DNA from: Channallabes apus
Lineage: Eukaryota > Chordata > Actinopteri > Siluriformes > Clariidae
Reading direction: 5' to 3'
DNA: 64,000 bases
Assembly: GCA_030522415.1 (NCBI GenBank)
Contig: CM060121.1
Span: 1,563,476 to 1,627,475 of the forward strand
Shown here in pieces: positions 26,519 through 39,727 of this stretch. Every line of letters begins with the position of its first letter. Within the stretch, counting starts at the first letter, position 1. Under the pieces are notes generated by a model that saw nothing but the letters and a program-made list of their open reading frames with translations, was not told where the DNA came from and searched no databases. The translations under genes were made by a program, and so were the position numbers.

Positions 26519-28074
26519 GGCATCAGCACCATCCGGACCCCTCGGGACCATTTAGCCAGTGCAGGACGATCCATCAGACGAGCAAATCCTCCACACACCC
26601 TCCAGAGAGAGACAGAGAGAGAGAGAAAGTAGGAAAGAGAGGCAGCAAGAAGGAAGAGAGGGAGACGCCGAGGCCACCGCAATAACGACTTTAATTACAC
26701 TAACGAGGCTGGGATTTTTGTACTTTTTTTTTTTTTTTGTGGAAAGCATTTCAGCCGTGCTATAAAACTGCATGAAAACACTTTGCGTACGAGCCGAGCG
26801 CAGACGCGCGGTTTAGAGAGAGACAAGTGAGATTTTTCCATTTATTTATTTATTCTTTACATTTTAAATGAGAAGTGTCTCTCTAACGAGCGGTAAGCGA
26901 TACTTCAACGCGAGGAATAAGCAGTTAGGGGACGATCTGTGAGAAAAATAACATCTCCTCGGCTAATTACGGCCATTTGTTCGCCTCGTTCTATTAACTG
27001 TGCGATGGATAAGAAGGAGGAGGAGGAGGAGGAGACGCGCGGCTGTCTTCCTGATTTGGCAGCGTTTCAATCGCCATTACTGCGCGCTGCGTCTCGATGG
27101 AGTCTTTCCAGCTCGCTCGAGATCATCAGGGAGGCTCTTACAGTCACTCAAACACCACTCTGTGTGCCTTCATCAGCAAGTGTGTGTGTGTGTGTGTGTG
27201 TGTGTTTGGGATAAAAATCACTTCCATAATTGATTGCTTAACACCGATGCCGCGCGGTGAAGGTACAGCTCAGATCGGCGACTCTGTCGATACTTTGCTT
27301 TTAGCGCATATTTAAGTGAGCGAGCGCGCGCGGCGGAAACGGCGACTGCATTAATCGATCCGTTCTCGGCTCATCGTTACTGAAAACCAGAATAAATCAA
27401 CATCAGCCGGACGTTTTTTATGATTAAGGGATTTTTTACAGCAGGTGGTGAAGCGGCGACCCGTGCGATTAATAAAATAACTGGATTTAACACCAGGTTT
27501 AAAATGTCTGACGAGGGGCTGCGTTCATCTGAAAAATAAATAATAATAAAACATTTTATACACACTGTTCCGATCCGACACGCTGGTAAACATCTGGATA
27601 AAATACAGAGGTTCCACTGCCTGTGCGCCGCCTCGGGGTTTCATCACCGAGAGAAAAATACTTTTTATTTTCTCACTCTCGTGCACATGAACTGTGATTT
27701 CACACACTCACACACTCTGACACTCACGCGCTCGCTTTGTGTCCACCAGGGTTGCCAGATCTCACTGACCAAATCCCCACCAGGCCGGACTGAAACACCG
27801 TCACTCCGGGTCAGAATATACCGTCTAGACTAGAACTCACATTATACCGTACATGTACATGATCAGTTTCACTGAAATTAACCTATTTTTTTTATTACCC
27901 ACCCAGAATGATAATCAAAACTGGATTAAAGTAACTTGAATAGAAGCAGCCAGGTAGATCTAATCCACCTCCAGGGTCTGACTGGGTGGTTTTGTGGCAC
28001 AACGTAGAGACAGGTTAGTTTTCATTCACTATAATTAAAAAATATACTTTCAAATATTTATTTCGATTATTAGG
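21971..28074. other. intronic DNA without a supported gene
   Basis: Mostly unique-looking DNA with simple repeats at 23345-23381 (ATT), 23577-23612 (GA), 25697-25729 (G-rich, ending in a pure G run of about 22), 25979-26008 (CA), 26414-26437 (GT), 26490-26513 (TC), 27012-27031 (GGA) and 27180-27204 (GT). Complex stretches at 24950-25075 and 26935-27130 could be regulatory. No splice-bounded exon was recognised. Confidence 0.7.
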
Positions 28075-28335
28075 ATAGGTTAGCACCGTGACCTCGTACC
28101 TCAAGGGTCCGGGTTCGATTCCCACCTTGGTGAGTTTCCTCCGTGTACTCCGGTTTCTCCCACAGCCCAAAGACATTCAGATTAGACTAACTGGTGTCCC
28201 AGAACTGCCTGAAGTGTGTCAGTGGGTGTGTCCATGTGTGGGCGTGTCTCCTGTGACTGATTGACACCCGGTCCAGGTTGTACCTGGGACAGGCTCCAGG
28301 CCCCCCGTAGTGCTATGGAGAATGAGTGAGACACA
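28075..28335 (+). mobile_element. tRNA-derived SINE-like repeat (family S1), diverged
   Basis: The copy starts GGTTAGCACCGTGACCTCG and has a B-box-like GGGTTCGATTCC (28110-28121). It continues CTCCGTGTACTCCGGTTTCTC, CCCAAAGACATTCAG and GACAGGCTCCAGG, the same order as the better copies at 45.0, 46.9 and 52.5 kb. It lacks the tetranucleotide tail. Confidence 0.75.
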
Positions 28336-29616
28336 GGTTGTTTCCATCCTGATCCATGATTCGGGATCCGATCCATGACTTATTCGACCCGTGAGGTTTG
28401 TGATCCGTTCCACCCCAACACTTAGTTTAAGACTAAATCATAAATCCAGTTTTTAGAACATGTGGCACGTTTCTGAGGCTGTGTAGTGACATTACATCAT
28501 ACCCTATGCAGTGAGCGCATACACACAATGAAGAAGAAAAACCCCCTTTTATTACCCATGTGAATTTAGGATGGGGGATTTTGGTTGTATCAAGAAAAAC
28601 AAACTCAAACTCAGGCTCAAGTTCAACATCCGAGTTTAAAGGAAACATTACTGGACTTTAACAGCAAAAATTATTTTTTTTTATTTAGAAATGAAAAAGT
28701 TGATCCACTGAAGATTGGCAGAACATCCAGGAATATTTCTAGCCCCGCCCACGTTCCCTGAGCCCCGTACGAAGAGGAACGAAATGTAATTAACCTCGCG
28801 CTACGACTCACTCGGGCCTGACAGCGACGTCCAGACGTGACGGACGGGTGACGCATCCCTCGTCTGGTCCACATACGCTGATAAAATCTGCCGCGGCACG
28901 CGTAGCCACACCGGGGCACGGAGCAAACATCTCCATCAGGACGGCATTAGGGCGAAATGGCCTGGAAGCCCGCGGGATTGTGGGGATTACTCCAGGGATT
29001 TAGAAAAGGGGAAATTGTGTTTTTCTTTCTCCGACACTAACAGCAGGTCTGGAAGTCTGGATGTTTCTCCGAACGCATTCTGTTACTAATCTGCACCATT
29101 TTCTCGGTTTTAGTCGCGGTTCATTTTCATCTGGCTCTTATTTACTCGTTCAAAGCATCGGCGCAGGCGTTAGCGCTTCTTTAGCGTGTTGCTGTCATCG
29201 CTAATTATACCGAGCGACATGACTGAACGCCTTACGCTCTCACAAAGTCTCAGAGGGTTTTATCCGGGATCCTCTCGCCTCACAGGAGGTCTGACTCTAC
29301 ACTCGACTAAACTAAACTGCCCCTAGATCAAGGGAACGAGTGAGTCCCTGGTGCCTTCACAGTGATAAAATGTCCATGTTATACGCAAATCATGTTCCCT
29401 CCACCCCGTGTTCCTGGGATAGACGACTCTAACATGCTGCGTGTTTTACGTTTTATTTAACTTGAAAGACTTTAACGCGAAATCGTGTTTTTTTTTCTTT
29501 GCTTAATTTGTCCGCGGCTAACGGGTAAAGGGGACGTGTTAGCAGAACCTGATCGCAGTCTGAAGGACATGCAGGGCCCCAGTAGGAATTCTCACTGTAT
29601 TGCCAACTATTCATAG

Positions 29617-29657
<41 letters not shown>

Positions 29658-29806
29658 GTTTGAGGCAGTCAGGTGATTACCGCTGAGAAGGGGCTCCCAT
29701 TTCAATCTTTTCCAGGTCACATGATTCCCAAATCCCGGCAGGCACCCTCTGGAACAAGGCCCTTTCCACTCACACACTCTTAATATAATCACCACTATTT
29801 TTATCA

Positions 29807-29847
<41 letters not shown>

Positions 29848-30282
29848 TACACACATATCAGCAGAATCGATTTGTTGCGCGGGGCGACTATGGGCGGGGG
29901 AGGGGCGCATTTCGAGGACCCCAAAAATAACAGAACGCACGTTTGTTCTACGGTATTATTACACACATTTCATGCTAATATCTATAGATATGAACGATGT
30001 TAAACATTAGCCTGATGTCACGCCATGACCGAGCGGCCGTGCTAACTAACTAGCTCACCTGAGATGGACTTCGCTATCAGAGTCTCGCTCGCTACCTACA
30101 GTACCTCCTCACTTGTTCACCAATTTCTTTATCGTTATGAAATATTTCGTCACCATGGCAACCATCACAAACCCTTTCAGCTTAAGTGTTTAGTAAGTTT
30201 AAAGGTTCGTAGATACCATGTAACTGAGTACTGGAGGACAGAAGAAAGCAGGATTAAAAGGTTTTGATCAGAAAGGTCAAAC

Positions 30283-30400
30283 GGTTAATGCTGTGGGTTA
30301 CTGGGTCTCTGCTCAGAAGGTCATGGGTTCAAGCCCCAGCACCTCCAAGTTGCCACTGTTGAGGCCTTGAGCAAGGTGTCATAATGTCTGCTTAAATCTC
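30283..30400 (+). mobile_element. tRNA-like SINE head (family S2)
   Basis: TGGGTTACTGGGTCTCTGCTC is followed by CAGAAGGTCATGGGTTCAAG with a clear B box (GGTTCAAGCCC) and GCCACTGTTGAGGCCTTGAGC. The minus-strand copy at 44745-44875 shares the same words. Confidence 0.7.
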
Positions 30401-30447
30401 CTGGTTTTACACCTTTGCTGAGCTCTGAGTTCTCCTTCTCTCTTCAT

Positions 30448-30482
<35 letters not shown>

Positions 30483-30862
30483 GCGCGCGCGGTTAGCAGA
30501 ACGACCTGAGAGCGATCTGTGTGAGTGATTGATGCTCGGTGATAAACAGAGACAGAGAGAAAGAGTCCGAGAACAAATGAAGAGCGACGTGAGAGAAGTG
30601 AGATCAATTAAAGAAGAGCTCCAGCGCCCGGTGCTGACGCGCGTCACGTCTCACACGTCACGTCACGTCGACACGCGTAATTACAGCACAGAAACACACC
30701 GCGTTCACACACTCTGCACGGCGTTTACTCGTCTGCAATGGACGCAGATAATAATTTTACTTGTCAGAGCTTATAAACCATCGAAGAGAAGAAAACGATT
30801 AATCCTTCTGTTAGAGTTTCCTTCTCCATAAACCTGATTCAGCTATTTATTTAAATCTTGCC

Positions 30863-31150
30863 CCACCCACACCTCACTCATGGCCACGCCCACACCTCAC
30901 TCATGGCCACGCCCACACCTCAATCATGGCCACGCCCACACCTCACTCATGGCCACGCCCACACCTCACTCATGGCCACGCCCACACCTCACTCATGGCC
31001 ACGCCCACACCTCACTCATGGCCCCACCCACACCTCACTCATGGCCACGCCCACACCTCACTCATGGCCACGCCCACACCTCAATCATGGCCACGCCCAC
31101 ACCTCACTCATGGCCACGCCCACACCTCACTCATGGCCACGCCCACACCT
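30863..31150. repeat. 23-bp minisatellite, about 12 units
   Basis: The unit CACCTCACTCATGGCCACGCCCA repeats about 12 times; the few changes are CAATCATG in two units and GGCCCCACCC in one. Because 23 is not a multiple of three and the unit has no stop, long open frames arise in all three plus frames. They are not genes. Confidence 0.95.
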
Positions 31151-31300
31151 GACGGCCGTCCTCAGGATCTGAACGCTGATGTTTTACTTTTATACAAACG
31201 CCTGCCATCGGATAGGTTTGACTTCTGGATGTTGTTTATATGCATATTATGCGAGTTAAGCTCCGCCCTGCTCCCACGTGCTGGCAGTACGTTTTCAAAC

Positions 31301-31332
<32 letters not shown>

Positions 31333-31708
31333 TGGGTATTTACACATGGATTGTTTTTGTTTTCAATATATATAGAATTTTAAGACAGGTGATGTAAAGA
31401 CTTTGCCTATCATGCAAATTAGTTTAAAAATCAAAGTGGGCGGAGTTAAGAGTTTCTGTAAGCTTTTTTTTTTGTCATAAAGCACAAAGCAGTGAATCAT
31501 GGGAAAATGAACAATGTTCAGGTTGTGATATGATCTTTCATTAGTTAGGAGTCTGGAAATTGCTTCCAATGGTAATAGTTCATCAGGTAACCACGCCCCC
31601 TTTTCTACAGTGACATCACAGAGGAAAGAGTGACACACGTCTAACGCTACGATCATTTTGGGGAGATTTGCTAGGAAAAGAAATGAGAAAGAGAGGGAGA
31701 GAAATCTT

Positions 31709-31770
<62 letters not shown>

Positions 31771-31885
31771 TGTGCATGTACCCAGTGCCGTCCAGTTAGC
31801 ATCAAATATTATTTTCTTATGCCATCTCTGACGGAGCAGCAACACAAACCCCATTCATACCACATGGCAGACCGCTGCACTGTCT

Positions 31886-31926
<41 letters not shown>

Positions 31927-33139
31927 ACACACACGCACACGCACGCACACACACTATCCAACCGCCGGCTCCACACTTCACACTGGCTGCATTGAGCTTC
32001 ATTACACAGCGTCTTTATTCATAATTCATCCCAAACGCACACACACACACACACACACATACACACACACACATACACACCAAACTCTGGCTCTCAGTAA
32101 CCTTTTCCAGCTAGTTAAACGCTCCCATAAACGTGTTTTCAGTCTGAGCAGACACACCCTGCTGACAATCAACTACACACGACATGCAGCACGCGGCGGA
32201 GGCGGAGCCACGCGGCATAAAAGCGGCGCATTGTAATCAATAAACATGTAAACAACAAATTTTTTAAAATCACACACGATTAAATACTTAAAATATTTAC
32301 AAAACATCGCATTCTGCTGAAAAAAAAATGATAACATGATTAATAATAAAAAGCCTAACAAGTGACATGTAAGTTATTGCGCTAATTTGAATACGTTATC
32401 ATCTCCATAGTAACGGCTCATTCACAGAGACTCGAACAGCGGGAGCCTAAAATTAATAGTAGTTAAGATAAATAGATTAAAGATGTTTAATTAATCCAGC
32501 GGTTAGTCGACACCTTCTGACCAATCAGAATCCAGAACTCAACTAGAAACGTTACAATATCGTCATGACGATGATGTTTATGAAAACAGGTGAATTAGAT
32601 GAGGATCAGACGTCTGACTCGCTCGGATCAGACTGTGATGAGAAGGTCAGACGTCTCCGATAGAGTCACAGACGAACGAACGAGATCCAGCAGGACGGCA
32701 ATCAGAGGCGACGTCTGATCTCTGACTCGTCGCTAATTCAGGAATAATAGGGTTTTGTTCCAAAGTAATAAGCGACGTGTCCGTTATCTGTTCCAAAGCA
32801 AACAGAGCTGAGCGCGCTGATGAGGAAATGATTAGAAATATAAATCAGACAGGGCAGGAAGGATGGCGCCGAGCAAACACACACACGCCGCGCTGCACAC
32901 ACACCGCGCTACACACACACCGCGCTACACACATCCAGCAACACCATCACATCACCACACCTAGTGGATTTTCTACCAGACACCGCATACAGGTCGAGTG
33001 CCACGCCCGGCCGAAACTCAGCCAGACCAGCTCACGTCTACAGTCTGATCCCAGACGAGACACGACATCACTGTCTGAACCTGCTCTCAGGACGAGTCTT
33101 AACTACTACAAGAATGAAGCAAACGAATAAAGTTTGCCG

Positions 33140-33960
33140 CTGTTATTAAAAGTGTTTTTATTTCATGTTGTTTTTAAAAATAAAAATAAAAAGCATTTGC
33201 AGCAGGCGCGCACGATTTGATAAAAAATATCACATTGCAATTATTTTGAAAAAGATTAAGGTCAATTTAAAACGCAATTTGTAGTATTAAATGCACCAAT
33301 ATTTACCAATATAAAAAAACTAATATTTAAATTATTAATATATTACATGAAATGACTTCCAGCCTTTTGTGAATAAACAATCATACCCTCGGTTTCGCAA
33401 TTACGATTTCTGTGCAGTTAATTGTGTGGCTCTAATTTGTAGGTATAATTTTAGAAAGTTAAGAAAAATAGTTTGTAAAAATACTAAAAAAAAAAAAAAG
33501 TAGAGGACTTAAATAAATAAATAAATAAATAAAAAGAAATTATTAAAAAAAAAGAAATAAGAAAAGGTAAGAAAAAATAAACTAATATAATTTTTATCTG
33601 TAGAAAACTTGGTTTTGGTTGGTTTAAAATGAATGATTATTTTTGGTTAGTTAAACTAAACAATAAACTATACTATACGTCAGTACAGTTAATAAACTAA
33701 ACTAAAGTTTTGCAATTGTATTTAAAATAAATTTTAATAAATTAAAAAGAGTTAAAAAATATATATATATATTTATATAAATAAATATTTTAAAAAATAT
33801 TTGAAATAAATGAATTAATTAAACAAACAAACAAACGAATGAATAAATATAAAACCAAACAAATTTTTAGTTTGTTTATTTTTGGCATGATTATTAAAAA
33901 AAAGTTTTTTGCTTCTTTATTCATATAAAAATGTTAAATAGTTTGTAGATTTCCTATTTA
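33140..33960. other. AT-rich low-complexity intronic DNA
   Basis: Long runs of A and T with (AAAT)n at 33510-33535 and (AT)n near 33757-33770. Nothing else recognisable. Confidence 0.7.
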
Positions 33961-34287
33961 AACCAATCCTATGAACAGATCGCGTGCTGTAACAAAGCGA
34001 GCGTTGTGTATCTGACGGAGTGTGTTGTGAAGAGAGCGATCAGGATGCAGACGTTGTTACTGTACTGCACATCACTGACACGACCTACGCTTAACGCAGG
34101 TGTTTGTGGAAGGTGAAAAGGGAAAACAAAAACAAAACAACGGCGCTGATGGACCGGGCCGCTCGAGCATTACTGACAGCTGGGCGGGCTCAAGGCTTTT
34201 CCATGAAGCCGCCGGGAAAAACCACACAACAGCCTCGCACTCGGTGTCCTCGCGATACACAATAAACACAGCACGTGTCCAGGCTCA

Positions 34288-34329
<42 letters not shown>

Positions 34330-37300
34330 GAAAACGATTGTGGAAAAACAGAACGAGCGTTCCAGTCGAGGTCAGCTCATTAGCAGAGCGCATCATGGAA
34401 ATGTCGGCGATAACCATCAGCACGACGCGGAGAAGCTAATCGATAGACGGCTGCTGGAGCGCTTACGCGACAGCTGGGGAGGGACATGAAAGAGCTCGCT
34501 TGTGTCTTCAGAGGTCTCGCATGCAGGACATGTTTTCTTTACAGAACAAAACCCCACACTCGCCTCGGAGGAGGCCCAGGGGTCCAGCACATTAAAAACA
34601 AACCACACACACACACAACATCAGTGTTCTCAAGGCCACGTGTACATCTAACGCCGCTCCAGATCTCACGTGGAACGGAGGAAGCGTTAATGAGGCGCCA
34701 CCCTCGGCCGAGAGCCGAGCGCTACGGCACCATGTGGAACCGATCGTCAGGTTTTCACTCGGCTCGCATCACGCTCCGGCCTCGCCTGAGTGAGGCAAGG
34801 TTCAACACTCGGCCCGCTTTATGTTTATCTGCAAGCGAGCATCAAGAATCTGTTCATCTGAAGAAACACTGTGGACCCAAAACAATAACAAACAAACACC
34901 CATCAGCCTGATCACAATCCAATCTGTCATTCACGCAGTCTGTGGGGATTTCATTCCAGTTTAAACCAGTTTGTAACAAAAGGTGAAAACACTAACCACG
35001 CCCCTGGCCCCTTGATTAACCGTAATCAAAACAGGTTGAAGTTTCATTTTAAAACTTGCAAGAAAATGCAGAATTTTTGTGATTTATTTATATCGCCAGC
35101 AGACGCATGAAGCAAAACTAATAAAGAGGAGATTTCACTCTGAGGTTGGAGAGGACGCGGCAAAATATAGCACACAGTCGTGCTAGCAAAGACTCGCACA
35201 GCCAGGTGTGTGTGTGTGTGTGAGTTCCATCTCCCTGGAGCGTTCCTGTCTCTGAGCCGCCGGCTCCGTCACTGCACACGAGTCAGCGGCGAGATAACGA
35301 GCTAATTCTCATCTACAAACAAAGCGACTACAGGAGCAGCAATTATCAACAATATTTAACGCTCATTTGCATAAGAGTTTACATCACTCTGGAGTAAAAG
35401 AAAGATCCATAAATGAACACACGATACGTTGGAGACTCGTATCACGTCTCCTGTGTCACGTCTCAAAGTGTTACACCGAATTTCACTCCTGAAGGGTTTC
35501 AAATGTGTTTCCGTCTATTACGGACGTACAGCATGTGCAAAAAGACATGGGCAACAAAACAGACAAGCAAACAAACAATCAAACCTTTTCACTTTTAAAG
35601 GCTAAAAAGTTCAGAAGCTGATTGTGATTTAACAGGAAGTGTGGAACACGCGAGTCGCAGCTGTAAGGGTTCCTCACAGGGTTCCTTACCTACTGAAACT
35701 AGCCAGTGTTCGAATCCTAAGAGTAACATTCTCAAAAGGATCTTTATCTTCCTCCTCAGGACACACACACACACACACACACACACACCTTCCCTGTTGG
35801 TTCCACGTGTTTAAACTGAGTAACATTCTCAGACTGAAGGGTTAAAGTGTGTCTCAGTGGATCGATACGCGGTCAGACGAGGGATCTGTTCGCTCTCTGT
35901 AGTGGATTTATTCTAAGAGAACGGTCTGTTATGAGCAGCGAGTGTGGAGCAGCCCGCCTGGGCGTGTGCTCTTAGCCATTTTAAAACTCTGTTTAGGAAA
36001 TACCAGGAAAACCATCGCTGCCAGCGGAGTATAATCCGTGTCTTTACCAGCGGCAGCCTGGCACACACACTCACACACACACACACACACCATGTGTTAG
36101 TAGGAACCCAGGGTCAATTTTAGCCAGATGTGAAGGATTTCTTCTCTCTGCAGTCGAGCGTCTGTCAGGTCGCAGTCTAGCCGGTCATATCCGGCTCCGT
36201 CTATAAAGGACTGTGAACATACGTGAGAAGAGAACCTACAGAGTTCCGTCTGAGATATTCAGAACTCAAAAAGGTCACCGATGTGGAAACTGCGAAACAC
36301 ACTGGAAACTGCGTGTCTAACAAAAGAGCAGCTTGGACAGAAGACGAGCACGAGGGACACGACGGCAAATTTCAAAATGATGCTCTGACAGATTCCCATT
36401 CACACTTTCATTTCCCATAAAAATACAGGAATTAATAATAATAATAATAATAACAATGCATAAATAAATAAACTTCTACTTTTGTTTACGTTGTTGCAAA
36501 AGGCGATTTCTTTTCTGTTCATGTTTTAACGCGGATGTGCGACCTTCGTCACCGAAATTAGGAAATTCCCTCAAGAATGCCGCAAGGTCGGATCTTCACA
36601 CGAGTCGTCGTCCTCCTCTAACTCGGTCGTCCTCAAAGCAGCGCGGCAGAAAAACCCGTCCGTCACACAGGCTGAGCGAACTTCCCCTTGGCGTACGCTC
36701 AAATGAGGAACTTCCACATTTGGTTCAGGGAACGCACACGACCTAAAAAAAGCAAGCGGGACAAGCCCGAGACGTCGTGTCTTTATAAATAAGGTGACTC
36801 GGTGGAATTTCTCTGAGCTGAAAGTACAGCAGAGCGAGGCCGGGGCGCTGGTGACAAACAGACAAGGACTATCAAAAGGAAGTCTGAGACACTGCCTGTC
36901 CTCTGCCGTCGGTCCCCCGAACGCGGCCCACGCATCGAGTCTGAGATTCTGACCACAACAAAGGGAGAACGCAGAGAACACCGGAGGACCTGCCACGTTC
37001 CCAACACGGATCTGTGAAGATCTGCATTAAAACCAGCATAAACTTCTGACACTAAATACCCGTAACTGAGCAAAACCACTTTGCTGAAGGATTTAACACT
37101 GATCCTAAAACAAAGAATCCTTTAGGATGCTCGATGAAACTGAGTTGTTGTTTTATTTTGTTTCTAAATGCAACATTTATGACGTGCTGAAACGTTTACA
37201 AATATCTAATCGTTTTAAACATGCTGCTAAGTTTAAACTTTTTAAACAAAGTTTTAAAAGACCTATGAAGAGACTGCCCTTTTTTTAAACACAGCAAAAA

Positions 37301-38261
37301 TGAAATGCTTTAAAGCCAAACAGTTTCAATTTCAACATTAAAGAGAAGAATGAAGACTGCGACTTGGCTGATATTGTCGTTGATAAAACGCTTCTGCTTC
37401 ATGACATCATTAAAAGAGTTCATTATTAAAAACGATCCTTGTGACATCACTCATGGCAAAATTTAATGCCTATTTAAATAACCAAAATAAAAGAAATCAG
37501 AACTGGTCTTAGCATCGATCTAAGAGGAATTCCCGAAATCCGTTGACCTTTGTGGGGTTTTTTTGGCAAGTAGGCACTATTTTTAAAAGTTTTTAATGTT
37601 TAGTCTGTTACCTCAGGATTGTTTAGTTTGATTCTCCTGAAATACATTACAGTGCAAAAACTTTTACCCCCCCCCCCACACACACACAAATGTTTTACTG
37701 CGACAAGCTGCAAAGTGCCTGAAGATACAATTTAAAAACAGGTTGTTTGTAACACCCTCAGCAGCGACCTCATTTTCCCTCTTGTCTGTTCCAGCCACTC
37801 AGCATTCAGCATCAGCAGTATACTAATCACCGACATGATCATCTTTCATAATCTGCATCTGTTTCTCACTGGTTCAGGCCTTAAGTTAGATTATTTTTTA
37901 TGCTTTAATGATTCATAGGAAGAACAAAAAAAAAAAAAACATTCCTCTGACACTGCTTAGGTACAGGGACTGGACTAAATATGACAGACAAAAATGTCCT
38001 TCATTAAGCCTGGAGAACTACAGTATTCCACAAGACTCCACTAAACATACAAGAAGGTCTGAAGGGTCAAGACCTTTTCACAGTGCTGTAAGTTAGACAT
38101 AGAACACAGCCATAGAATATTCCAAGTAGAACCCATTTGAGAACCGTTAAAGAAAAAAAATCCATCCTCCGTCTCTGGTGAGTTTCTCTTAGAGGCAACA
38201 AACACATTAATTTCCCCTGAAATCATATTTAATTTCCAACAACAGCGCTTCTGAATCTTGT
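33961..38261. other. intronic DNA without a supported gene
   Basis: Mixed unique DNA with (CA)n at 34290-34324, 35760-35787 and 36067-36091, (AAT)n at 36433-36454, a C run at 37668-37678 and several poly-A runs. No exon or known element recognised. Confidence 0.6.
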
Positions 38262-39727
38262 TTTTTTATAAACAAGTTATAACAGAACCGCTGTTGAGAA
38301 TAATTAATTCCTCACTCAGCATTGGGTATGTTCCAAAATCTTTTAAATTAGCAGTCATTAAACCGATTATTAAGAAACCTGACCTCGACCCCAGTCAGTT
38401 GTCTAATTACAGGCCAATATCAAACCTCCCCTTTATCTCTAAGATTCTGGAAAAGATAGTAGCGGAGCAGCTATGCTCATATCTACATAGAAATAGCATA
38501 CATGAACTGTATCAGTCAGGATTTAGGCCTCATCACAGCACAGAAACAGCACTCGTTAAAGTAGTAAATGACCTCCTATTGGCCTCTGATCAGGGTTGTG
38601 TAACTATGCTTGTATTACTCGACCTCAGTGCAGCGTTTGACACCATTGATCATGCTATTCTTCTTCACAGATTAGAAAATGTAGTACGAATTAAGGGTAC
38701 AGCCCTCTCCTGGCTCAGATCCTATTTGACCGATCGTTATCAGTATGTAGACTTAAATGGTGATTATTCTGCATGTTCTCTAGTGGAGTTTGGTGTTCCA
38801 CAAGGTTCAGTTTTAGGCCCACTGCTTTTTTTCCCTTTACATGCTTCCTCCGGGCGACATAATCCGTAAGCATGGTATTAGTTTTCATTGTTATGCTGAC
38901 GACACACAGCTATACGTCTCATCAAAATCAGATGAGAAAATCCAGCTCACTAAAGTTGAGCAATGTGTGCAGGAAATAAGAGATTGGATGCTAATTAACT
39001 GCTTAATCTGGATAAGACAGAAGTTCTAGTCATAGGACCGCATACAGCTAGAAGTAAAATCTTAGATCACACCGTAACTTTAGATGGCCTTTCTGTTCCA
39101 TCAAGTGCAACAGTAAAAGACCTCGGCGTGATTATAGATTCCAGCCTTTCATTTGAAGCTCATGTAGATAATATCACCAGGATAGCATTCTTTCACCTCA
39201 GAAATATTGCCAAGATAAGAAATATATTGTCGCTAAACGATGCAGAAAAACTAGTTCATGCTTTTATCACCTCTAGGTTGGACTATTGTAATGCCTTACT
39301 GTCTGGTTGTTCAGTTAGGTGCATAAACAAGGTTCAGCTAGTCCAGAATGCAGCAGCGAGAGTCCTCACTAGAACCAGAAGATATGAGCACATCACCCCT
39401 ATCCTATCTTCACTGCATTGGCTCCCTGTGAAATTTCGCATTGATTTTAAAATACTACTCTTGACATATAAAGCATTAAATGGTCTCGCACCGCAGTATC
39501 TGAGCGAACTGCTAGTGTCTTACGATCCGCCACGCCTACTTCGATCAAAGGATGCAGGCTGCTTATCAGTACCGCGTATTATGAAAACTACAGCTGGGGG
39601 CAGAGCTTTTTCTTACAAAGCCCCAAAATTATGGAATAGTCTTCCAAATAGTGTTCGGGACTCAGACACAGTCTCAGTGTTTAAGTCTAGGCTAAAAACC
39701 TATTTATTTAGCCAAGCATTTTTATAA
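38262..39727 (+). pseudogene. L2-group reverse transcriptase, frameshifted
   Basis: Three frames must be read in turn. The first (to about 38830) holds [19 protein letters not shown], the palm motif [12 protein letters not shown] (first catalytic Asp) and [10 protein letters not shown]. The second holds the YADD box (38892-38903, catalytic Asp pair) and a connecting segment ending at a stop near 39030. The third holds TVKDLGVIIDSSLSFEAHV, LVHAFITSRLDYCNALLSGC, VQNAAARVLTRTRRYEHITP and the C-terminus near 39727. The first break lies just after GPLLF and the second just before [11 protein letters not shown]. All palm motifs survive, but no continuous protein can be made. The N-terminal endonuclease is missing. 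Confidence 0.9.

Noticed and set aside
27960..28000. Candidate exon 2 with frame KPPSQTLE before GTGGAT
   Set aside because: Only three or four residues resemble the family, the donor is weak and no acceptor is clear.
31110..31180. Candidate exon 2 with frame RSDPEDGRQ before GTGTGG
   Set aside because: Phase is right, but there is no pyrimidine tract or family match.
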